A program made the translations under genes and the position numbers. Positions 46,459 to 58,400 of a stretch of DNA of 64,000 nt are shown here, one piece after another. The notes beneath the pieces were generated by a model. The model saw only the letters and a list, made by a program, of their open reading frames with translations. It was not told the DNA's origin and did not search any database. How positions within the stretch are numbered: the first letter of the stretch is position 1; the number at the start of each line of letters is the position of its first letter. Origin of the DNA: Clavelina lepadiformis (taxonomy: Eukaryota; Chordata; Ascidiacea; Aplousobranchia; Clavelinidae); NCBI RefSeq assembly GCF_947623445.1, contig NC_135241.1:1056501-1120500 (forward strand), given 5' to 3'.

Positions 46459-49400
46459 TATCGCTTGAGGTCTGAAATTCTATGCTTCCGGTTATCGCCA
46501 TCTGGCGTATTTCGTAAAACATTATTTACAGCCACTATCGTCGAGTCGTCTGTTGAGACTCGTGCACCGGATTTGGGAAAATGTTCTTGAGAAATTGCGC
46601 ATGTTTTGGGCGGGTCGTTGATAGTCATTTTACGGTCAGTCTCCGAGGTCGCTTTTAATTCTTCCTTGTCGAGATTTCGTGACTTAGTAGAGGATAGCAA
46701 CTGGTGCTGATAGGATGTACTTAAAGTTAAACGCCGCTCAAAGTCTTTGTTTGAGAAGAAGACTTTTCTCCTCTCGGCGATTTCTTGTTGGATGAGAGAG
46801 TGACAATTTTGCTTCCGACTTGCGTGAGTTGCTCCGTTCCCTCCCGTTGACGTTCCCTTAGTTTTTATCCGATCAGATCCGCATCTTTTTTTCCCATCCT
46901 CCTCTTCCACATCATCCTCCGTGTGAAGGAAACTGCTGGTTTTGGACGGGAGGTTAACCTCAAGTTCAACGACATGAACTTTTTCAACCTCTTGAAAATC
47001 TTCCGCCTGGCACGAGCTTCGCAAGCTCTCCGAAGAGTCACTTTCGCTGGCTTTGCACACCGCATTTTCGTTTCCGTCTCTGGCCATGGTGAAAGAGTAG
47101 GTGTCAGTGACTCTTAATCCGTCGTCTGCCCTCAAGGACTTGTTGGCGTGGCGTTGGTAATAAGATTTAAGTTCTTTTTCCATCTCCTCAGAAAATCCTT
47201 CCGTGCCTGGGAATGTAACAAAGGATTTGTGCTAATGTGGTGTGACTTAATAATAGAACTTATGACGCAACAATTGGCTAAGTAGTCACAACTTCTGTAG
47301 TTGTGGCATTTAACGTTGGGTCTGGTCACCTAGTATATTCTTGATTAGCGCAGCAGCGACATCAACAATAAAGAGTTTATGTCCTTTGCACATTGGTATC
47401 CGCATGTTGGCGATGTGCATCTTGTTGGGCTGCTTCATCCTAAGCGGCCGGTCCACAACGTGAAGCAAATCACTGAGTTGTTCCAACGAAAGCTGCAAAT
47501 AAGCGCAGATGCGCGAGACTGAAAGGAACGAGGCTTCTCTTGATTTCCATCAAACGAGTTTTATACACCATAGAAATCTTATCATGAAGGGCCTATACCT
47601 TTCCTCTACCCTTCTTGTCAAATCTCTGCCACATGTCGAAGAAATGTTCGAAATCATCGGCGGTTAACGCCTTCTCGTGGTCTTTTGTGGCGACGTCGAA
47701 GTTTTCGAGAATGACAGCGATGTACATGTTGGTTATGATGACGAAGGTAAGGAGAAGGTAACTTCAGGTATAACAGAGTTAATATGCCTTTGGAAGTCAA
47801 TTATGAAGAAAAATATCTCCTCACAAAATACCTTATGAAGTAAAAGTATCCAAGAAATGTTGTGCTCATGCAGGTTCGTGGTGACCCATCTAGACCGGAT
47901 GAGCAATCGGGTTCTTCGACATACAAGGTTGGCTCCATGAAGCCATCCCAACCCGCTGACGTTGACATCTGTAAAGCGCATTTTTACGTAATTAACGTAC
48001 CCATTTTGACGTAAACACTTCACACTAAAACCATGAATATGTGGTAGGTAGTGGAAATATATTCCTACTTCAAACCTGAAAGAGCAGCAACATGGTACTG
48101 GGGAAAGTTTCAAAATTAAGAATTTCGTTTATCGCGCCGCTTTTCTCGACATGTCCGAACTGCGACATTCCAAATATGGCGTAGATGAACATAAAAAGAA
48201 AGAGCAAGCTGCCGATATTGAAAAGGGCGGGAATCGAGAGCATGAGCGCGAAAAGCAAGGTTCGAACCCCGCTCGCCACTCGCGCGACTCTCAAAATTCT
48301 CACGACTCGAATCATTCGCAGCATGGGTAACCATGGCGACGTGGAAATGGGATCGCCCGATCCGGCATGGGCAGCGATTATGACGGAAGAAATGACGTTG
48401 ACTGAAACAAATAACAGCGAAGTTTGAACAAATTTGAACCGCGGGGTTGGTCCGATAACAGACGAGCGGCGCTTACTTAAGAGTGACGTCAGAATGAGGA
48501 AAAAGTCAAAGATGTTCCAAGGACTGTAGAAGTAGAACTTTCCCATCGCTGTCATGCGCAAGGCTATTTCCACCGAGAAGACACCAACGAAGGCGTAGTT
48601 GATAATCTTAAGCGTCTTTTCCTCCACTGAAGAAGCGAGTTAACACTTAAGTAGATATGTGCGCCTATAGATCGGTCTCGGAAACAAACTATCACGGAAT
48701 ATGAGCTCAAAAATCCCAGGAATAATGAGGTTAAAAATAAACTAAAATTTCCACTAGCAGAAGAGCTGGTGGTCAAGTAGATGTCGTACCTTCAGTCATA
48801 TCATTGTGTTCGACCGCCATTCCAACCAGATTGAGAAGAGTGACCACTAGCACCACCAGCTCAAACTTGTCTCCTGTAACGACCAAGTAAAGACGTTCCC
48901 GCCAAGCCGCCTGCGGACAACGATTCAACTTCCGGGGAAGCTTTGTTTTCATGTTCTTTATCGCATCGTATGCTTTTTGCTGAGACTAGAGATATCAAAA
49001 TCACTATTATTCTCAATTCCAGAAAAAGTTAAGCTACTACAGTTGCATGCATGCCAGTGAGGCCTTGTATGTGCAAATGGGATCCAGGCGGTCAACGCGT
49101 ACCAACCTCTGTTATGAAGAGTGACCTTTCCGAGAGTTCAAATTTCTTCTTTTGTTGATTGAAGTTGTCAATCACAACCGATATGAACAGGTTTAAGGTG
49201 AAAAAAGCGCCGAATATTATAAAAGCGACAAAGAACGCGTAATACGCCACGTTGTTGTCTCTGATTGGTTGCTGATTGACTTCGCCAGGAGCATCAACCG
49301 CAGCGTACATGATGGGCATCCACCCTTTGAAGGTGGCCACCTGTAACAAAGACAAAGTCATCAGTGCCAGTCGCGAAAAGAAAGGAAATGTCGTCATGAC

Positions 49401-52400
49401 TACCTGGAGAAGGGCCACGTACGAGATTGCCACGTTGTCAAAATTTATGTGAAGATTCTTCCAAATCACTTTCCCACCGGTAAGGTTGGCCAACTGCAAG
49501 CAGCTACTGCGATTGGTGACGTCAATGGGAGGGCGGGGATAATGATTTTCCAAACCTACATGGCTGAAAATGACGTCAGTATTGCTTATACTGATTTTCG
49601 CTGCAAGTTTCCTTTTTAACTTGAACATTGAACCAGAAAGAAGCGTGCTAATGACTTAATGGGCGTTACTTTTCGTAATCCTGCCTGGCCCAAACTTTTT
49701 CTCCGCTCTCCTTCCATCTGCAAGAAGCCATCTTCCCGGCGAAGAAATTCACTCCCATGATGGCGAAGATGAGCCAGAATACGAGACAGATCATGAACAC
49801 GTTGAAGATGGAGGGAATCGACCGGAACAGCGCATCCGTTACAACCTGAAGAACCACATTGGTAGTAACCCGATCTCGTTGCAAGAGAAGAGATTCTTCC
49901 TACTCAACCTTTATCCCACGAAACCGTGACATCGCCCTCAATGGACGAAAAGCGCGCAGACTTCTGAGAACTCGGAGCGAAGAAAGATCGGTGGAGCTTG
50001 CATTGTTCTGGGTAGCAATGATCTCTAAAGCCAAAGAGATTAGAGAGACCTGTAAAGAAAGGTTAGGACGAGTTTAAACTTGTTAGTTCTATTTTAGTTA
50101 ATTCAGAAAAGTCGCGATGGCTTCCTACAACAAATCTCCATCTTATAGCTACCTTTTTAATCTACTCTATAACAACTAATTCACTATAAAAAAAACATGC
50201 TGATGATGCCTCGTGTACAAAACGCTAACCACGACAAACACGCAGCAAGAGACAAGCAAACAGAAAACCACAACAACAAAAAACTGACCACAACAATTGC
50301 AAAGTCCAGCAGGCACCAGCCATTGGTGAAGTATTTCTTCAGACCGAACCCTATCCATTTCATGATCATTTCCACGAAAAAAATTGCAGTGAAAACTCGG
50401 TCGAGAATGCTCAAAACGATCTTCAGTTTTGGCCGGGAGGCTAAGTGGACATCTTCAAAAACCTAGAGATTTCAAGCGAAAAACTAGTTTTTATTAGGTT
50501 GATTTTCATGCAATAAGTGATTAATTTCATGATGATTATAAAGAAGTTGCGCACCAAGCTCACACTGCTCAGCAGAATGATGAATATGAGGAAGGACTCG
50601 AAAACATCATGTCTGACCACTTTGTTCATGCAAGCGCTTAATCCCTCTTTCTCCTGCTCTGCCTTGTTTGATTTCTTTCCTCTGGTGGACGTCAATAAAT
50701 TGCCGCCTTCCTCATCCGCGGAAAGCTGAAAAGAGATTTCCGGCATACTAGAAGACCCGTTTCTGACCGGGAGTTGATTGACAACTTGATTCAATCGAAT
50801 CGAAACAGAGGAATCGCTGCCAGACATTGTGGCGCGCTTTAAAAAAGAAACAAAAAATCACAAGATAAAATTTTACTGGCTGCGACAACCGGTTAGTGTT
50901 GACTCATTTAATTGAGCAGTGTGTGGCTTACCGTAGATATCATATCATGTTTGGGCGTGTTTACAGAATTCTAAAAAAGTAAAATTAAAAGTAGTTTTAT
51001 CATAAGCCAACTGTAACACGTCACGACTCCACCGGTAGGTTGATATGAACAAAGCAACTATGGCAAGCCTATTGTTAACTTGACTAACGTTGTTGCATCC
51101 ATTTGCTTCAGTTTTAGAATGATTGTGTACCGAGATGAGAACCCCGTTGGAGATGTTTGATGTTTCATCTTTCAGTTTATTTTCGTCAGACACTTCCGAC
51201 AATATCGTCACAGGGAATACCGTTTCATTCGATTCTCTTTCTTTTTCAATGGGTGCAATGTGGTTAAGTGAAGATAGCGAATGGTGTCGGTTGGTGGTGC
51301 AAAACAATTCGCTTCTTTCAAGTAGGCCTACTGGTAACTGAACGGAATAAATACAATTAGTCTATCATTGTAAAGGTCAGTGTTAAACTAAGCGAAATGT
51401 ACTTAGAAAACACTTTGTTTGCTTACACCGTCTTTACTATCGTCAATTTTCCCCAAAGTGCTGACAGCTTTTTTGTCGATTTTTTCCACTTTAGCCTCAT
51501 TTTTTGTTTCTTCAGCGTAAGGAGCAATCTTGCGCTTTTTTCCAATAACCTTGAACAAACATGCTGTGTTAGCTTAGCCTAGAAGCGCAGAGATAACGGA
51601 CTCCTTTGCCTGCCATCAAATTCCTAATAAGTCCGACCTTCCGTCCAGCACTCCGCAAAGACTTCAAAACTTTTTTAGCGCTTTTTGACTTTCCACCACC
51701 GCTGTTTAGAGCATCGCTGCTGAAGGAGTTCAAGAGCAGCGCCAGAAACAGATTTAGCACCTGTTTTATAATAAAAAATCTATTCAACAAAATAGCATAA
51801 TATTAATGCGGTTAAAGTTCTTTGTAAAGTTATGTTGATATGCATAACACAAGAATTGCAATGTAGATGGGCTTATAGGCTAGCCTTCTACCTACATAAG
51901 TGGTATTTTTGCAATAAACTGCATCAAATTTATTTAAAAAAAAAACAGAGTAAAATCTGGTTAAAACTTACAACTAAGTTTCCGACGAAAACAACACCGA
52001 GGAACACAAAGACGCACATAGGAACCATTGCCGGTGAATCATCTCGTACAGAATGCATACAGCTCCACATGCTTTGAATCCATTCTCCACACTGAATACG
52101 GAAAACCACGAAAAAAAAGCGTGCCAGAAATCGTTCATATGCCAGCGAAGAGGAATGCCCTGTTAGTAATTTACATTAAAACATAGCCTGCAGTTAAAGT
52201 ACATTAGAATTTTTTTCAGTTTTAACAGAGACAATAGAATAGGCTACAATGAGATAGCTCTGGCATGTTAAGGATTTATTCAGTAGTTACAGTAGTTTAT
52301 TGCTTTTTGGTACAAGGTGCGTATTTGTTAACAACGCTTGTAACTTCAGCAGTGCTGTGAATTTACCTATCTTGCATTTCACAGGTATTAGACACAGACA

Positions 52401-55400
52401 CTTGTTTAAAAATCTAACTTAACGTTTCAAAGACCATGCCAACTCTAAGGTGTTTTTTGTGAGATGTTTATGCGATTGTCTGCAACTGGCAAAAGATCTT
52501 TATTACGTCACAGACTAAATGCTTAAAAAGCAAAATACTTCTTATTCGAGTTGAAAGAAAGTTTTCGATTAAGCTGAAATTATTCAAAGAATGTTTGGAT
52601 CAAGTGCGCGTTCAACTCTTTTAGCTGGTCATGACCGGGCTTCCAATGCTCTCGGTGTGCTAGGTTCAATCAAAGTTTTTGTGTCCGATCTTATGGGAAG
52701 ATTGTTTGGTAGCAGGAACAGCAGCAAAGATGAAGAATTGGAGTCTGCACTATCTAGTAGTTCAGGTTCAACCTGGTCATCTGAGAGCGACAAAGACATT
52801 AAAAAGTAAGACGGCAATGTGCTAGAAAAAAACGTCGAGTCCTATAAGTAACGGGTCCACCCACTACATATCAGTCTTGCTAGCTATATAGGCTACTGTA
52901 GGTAGGCCTATTTATGCTTTAACGTTTGTGTTCTTGATGCCCTTGATTTGTTAAACAGACGATTTATTTTGCAAAAGCGTTCTTGGGGGCAACAAGATCT
53001 TGATGTGAAAGGCGAACTTGAAGAGGGCAAAGAAAGTGACAAAAATCTTGCTGTTTTCTTTACCCGATTTTTAACGGGAATAGTCATAACACAAGCATTT
53101 TATTTGCTGCTAACCTACCATAGCATGTGGAAACCATCCACCGCTGCTATGTGGACGGGATTTTTTGGATTCTTTATTTCTCTCGGCATGGCTTTCTTGA
53201 AGCCAGTTCGTTGTATTGTGGCTTTGCTCTTGCCTACATTTTCCACAGGAAAAGGAAGGTACGTGGTGGAAAGGCGTTAAATAAAATTTCAGCAAGTTTC
53301 TTTTCTACACTGGATTCCTACTCGCAGCCTGACTGTTTTACTTTAAGCGTTTCACGGATTTCTGTGCATTCTTGCAGAAGTATCATCATGGCATTTTCCT
53401 TGATGTTGGTAATAACGGGACCATCGGCTAACATCGCGTACAACTACCGCCAGATGTCGACATCTCTCACATGTGGAGACGAACTGGGCTTCAATGTCAC
53501 GCAGGGTCTGCGGCCGCTGGTGCATGATGGGAAGAACGCAATTTTATCAACAATGGAAGACACGATAGACGCGATCATTGAGGCTGTGGAGGAAAGATAT
53601 TGATTTTCCTAAATATTACAAAATTGTTTGCCAAGTCACCTTTTAATGGTGTGATAAATCAATTAATGGAAGCACTTACGTTGTATAGTAATTAATTTAT
53701 TTTAGATTTTTGGAACAGGAAGCGGAAGAAAGGTATCGAAAATTTTCCGAGAAACTGAAATCTGTGACCGATGTTATTAAAAGCCTGAACAACTTTATGC
53801 TTAACATGGGCAGTATCTGTAACGCTAAACTCGGTGCTTTCCTATGCATTATTCCAAACTTCGTAGCAAAACAAGCAAAGAGACTTATTACTGAGCCCGT
53901 GAAAGACGCCATTGCGGATATCAAGGTAAACACTTTGCCTTTATTGCGCCAAACCGACGTCACGTAATTCAATTTTTTTTGCATGTTAGGCAGAGTTTGC
54001 ATTCAATATTTCGTTCGTTCACGAGCTTAAGTACGATGTGAACGCATCGAAATCTGCTCACGAGATAAGTAAAGACATCATGCGAGAAGTGGAAGAAAAA
54101 ATTGGCGGGGTCACAAATGTATTTGAATGGGTTCGATTTGCCATGGGCTTTTCTACTCTTTTTGTTATTCTGAAAGCTATGAAGTACAGGTAGAGGTTGA
54201 TGCCATATTCTGAAAAGTAACAGCTGAATCGTGGCTAAAATTGGTTTAAATCATCTTTAGAGAGAAGTACCTAACAGCGAATGAATTTGACAACTTCTAC
54301 ATTACTGAAGATTTCGTCAAACTTGATAATCGACGTAAAAAGCAAGGAAAAGTGACGGTGCTTCCCCTAAGAGCAAGAGAAAATTCCAAATACATCAGAC
54401 CAAGCAAGTACGCAATCATAGAACGCATGTGCGGTATGCTAGCCGTATTCACAACTGTATGTAACATGTCACAGCATATGGATGTCGCGCGCAGAAGTGA
54501 AAAAGTTCGCCAAAGGAGCAATATTTCTCTCGATTAATTTTTTCTACACTTTGGCCGTCATCGCCATCGACTACGGATTCTACACAATGCTTCATTCGAT
54601 GACGACGTCACTATCCCTTCGCAAGCAAGCGCGCAGTCTCGCTGAGTCTATTGTCAAAAAAGCTGCAAAAGAAACAGCTGAAGCGGTTGGGTTGGGCGAT
54701 AGAGGAAGCGAACTTGCATCCCAGTTGATCTCCCTCACTGTTAGCGGAGTTGGATTTGTCACTGTGATCTACAGGTGAGTGCATTCTACCCTACCATGTG
54801 GCTTATGACGTAGGCTTCTTGCAAGTAAGATGACGTCAGGCTGCTCCCTTTGTCAGGTCTATCGCCTCAGCGCTGGAAAGAATTGCCAGCAGTGAAGGAT
54901 ACAACTTCGCCATCGATAAGTGCTTGCCAATACCTCGTGGCCCTGATTACAACCTCTACATCGTGATTCTCTCTCTCTACCTTTTTCTCTACATTCTCTG
55001 CATAATAGAAGCATACGTTCTTCGAACACGGCGTCGAATCATGGCACGTTTTTATCCGAAACGCGAAAGAATTCGAATTCTTTACCTTCGAACGAGGATT
55101 TTGGGTGATCGAGGTGTGTCAACAGGAGGTAGTCCTGCCTCCAGCGCCCTCCAAAGGGCGTGCTTAAGCGTGCAACAGACCAAAGAACAAGATCGGACGA
55201 GTCTTGTGACGAGATTGGCAAACAAAAGAGGGGTAAATATACAGCATCTTTAAACATTTAGATATCTTAACTTCTTTAATGAAGAAAATTTATTAAACAG
55301 CACCAGACGTCATTTTTAGATTGTCGATCGTGCTTTTGTTCTGCCGAATACTTAAATTAAATCCCAGTTGTATAAACGCGCACATACTTTCTTCGAAATT

Positions 55401-58400
55401 ATATTCATCCTTTTTCTTATTAATGCAGGTAGTTGGCTGGGTAGCTCGTCATCTGACGGGTAAGACCAAGCATAGGTGTGACATCTGCAAACTTGCGGGC
55501 GGAGCCGCAGATTCTAAATTGTTCACTCGTTGTCTGAGGTTCGGGTGCAGGGCACAGTACTGCGTGGAATGCTTTGAAGATCTGCACAGGTTTCAAACCG
55601 GGAGTTGCTTGAAGTTTGGAAACCGGATTATTTTGTGATGAATGATTGGTTATTTGCAGGATCTGTGTCTCGTGCTTGTTGAAGCAAGGCAACGAGAGAC
55701 GAAAGCCAAGAAGAAGTGGAGCAGGGTCGAGGGAACAGGATGAGGAGATCTATAACGAACTCGCTCAGGATCTCTTCGACTCCAGCGGCATCTCAGACTC
55801 TTCTGCAACTTCAACTGAGGATGAAGAAGATGACGTTGATGATGTAAAGACGACCAAACAAGTTCGATTTAAAGACGGTTATCAGAGAAAATACATACCG
55901 CTAGACGTCGGCAACGAGTCAAGTAGCGATGATGAGACGAACACTGGAGCGACATGACCAGAAAAACGAAGCCTGTAAGTACCAGCTTATGACAAGTTTT
56001 GCCTGAAACGTTTGTTGGTGTTGTGTGGCAACAATTTCTATTCACCTGATCTGTACTAACTTTTACATTGAATTTGTTAGCAGATACGAACACTAAGATG
56101 TACTTCTGTTATTTTTTGATCATTGTCTTGTCTTGTGATAACTCCACATATTTACATGCAAAATTAACCTACCGCTAACTTTACCGACTGTAGTTCGTTT
56201 ATGTCTGAATGAAGTATTTAAAGCCTCCTAACCTGATGTTCTTAGGGATATGTGCACCATGCAATGTTCCTGGGCTCATGTAAATTTGAGTAGTTACAGT
56301 TTTGGTGAAACGTCGATTAATAATTAATTGAAAACCCGACCCTGTCCTTACTCGCGACAATATAAAAAATGAAAACGCAGGGAACCAAAAACGTCATGTT
56401 GACACGCAACCTGCCTCTACAACTGACCTGCAGGGACTCATTGTGTGAAAATTCTATGAACTCAAATCTTCGCTTTGAAATTCTTCCGGTTTTAGAAGAC
56501 TCAATCATCGAATTAACAATTATCCCCAGAGCAAAACAATTTAAAAAGGATTTACACAACATTATACATTTCTATTTGAGATTATTGTTTGACACTAGTT
56601 TCTTGTTAGCTAACGATAACCTTGACAGAAAAAAAAATTCGCCCAAAAATCAAACGTTCACCTTCACTTTATCTTTGTAAAATTCGCTCCCAACTGTCTG
56701 CATCCCGGCCAGGGCAAATATGACGAGAACGATGAGTAGAACCAGGGTCAGATATCCGACCTTGCTCAGCGAATCCGCGATCATTCCCATCAACTTGCTC
56801 AGCGTTGGCCACGACTTGGCCAGTTTCAAAATTCGAACCTTCAACCAAAAAACGTCAATCGTTTATTCAAGTCAGCTGTAGTTGCCCCGATAGTTTTGGT
56901 GTTTATAAGATGTCTATGCTTACCAGACGTATGAGCCTGAAGGTTCTGAGCACCGAGAGTCCATTGGGGAGTTTGTCGGCAATTGCGATCTCAAGCAGAC
57001 TCAGAGTGACAACAACAAAGTCAAAAATGTTCCAAGTTTTTTTAAAGTAATGATACGGAGACAGGGCGAACATTTTCAAGAACATTTCAACGGCGAAAAG
57101 CGCCGTAAACACCTAAACAAATAGGGTTTGTTTAATGCAATTGGAAGTTGAAAGATTAATCTTTTCAAGATAAACAGATCCAAGCGCAAGCTTGTTACAT
57201 GGCGGACGTGTTCAAATAACGGTAGCTTATTAGTTTGCCGAGTGTTCATGAAATATTAATCAGAGCGAGAAACAGGGGCGTGAAACGGTCACACTGAAAA
57301 GAATAAGTTTCAATACGATTTGCCAAGTCTTAGCTTTGAACCCAACGAAAAACTTTATTGTTTATCTTTTGGGCTTACCCTATTTGAAGAACCGAGAAAA
57401 ATATCTAGGCTTCTATCCTTGGGCCACTGCTCCATTGCCATGACAACTGTATTCAAAATGACCAAAACCACTGTAAGCATTTCAGCGGTCGGTTTCATGA
57501 AGAATGTGCGAAGTTTTTCCCTGATCCTGCACAAGGAACTATTTCCTACACAACACGTCCATCTAAAATGTATAGAAATGATGATTTTTTTAAAACAATT
57601 ATCGTGCCATGTAAGAAATGTTGATTAGTGACCAAGATTTTCTACTCACAATAAGAAAATATTTTTAAAGCGGTAACACCAACACCAGTCTCTCTTAAAC
57701 ATCGTCTTTGTTTTCCTTAAATTTATCGTTTGGTGTTGTATGGACGAGACGTTTGTCGCGTTCCGACGCTTCGTTAAGATTTCCTGCAAGAGTAAAAAGG
57801 CGCAATGTAAAAGGATTTACTTAGAAACCTCTTCTGTTTTGGAGCAAGGTCTAACGCGTCTTTATAATGCAGAGTTGTAAACGGGACTCATATTGTTAAC
57901 CCGAACCCGAATATTTATTTGAAGCCCGGGTTTTCGATCCGAAACTCATTTACTCAATAAATCAAAATCATTTTTAATGCCAATCTTTGACTGTTATCAT
58001 TTTCTTTGCGCTTTTCTGTCTTTAGCACTTTGCGCGCGTGCACATTCGTGTAAAGAAACTGAAATTATTATATGGCTGAGTGGGAGTATAAAATCGAGCC
58101 CGAACTTTTTTTCCAACATAGGCCCGAACCCGGCCGGAAAAGCCTGGCCCGACTTACAACTCTGTTGCAATGAGATTACCTTCAAATATTTCTTCAAGTT
58201 CTCACAGATGTTGGACTTACCTTCTCCTGCAAAAGCTCTCTCTTCTCCTCTTCCAAAGAGTTTGCGACGCTTTTTCTCTGCTCCTCATAAGAGAAAGCCA
58301 CAACGGCGAGGTTGAGGTTGATGAGGTAATATGTCCCGAGGAAGATCATAGCAAAGAAGAAAAACCACGCCAAGCCACCTGGGTATGGAGCAGGAGTAAG

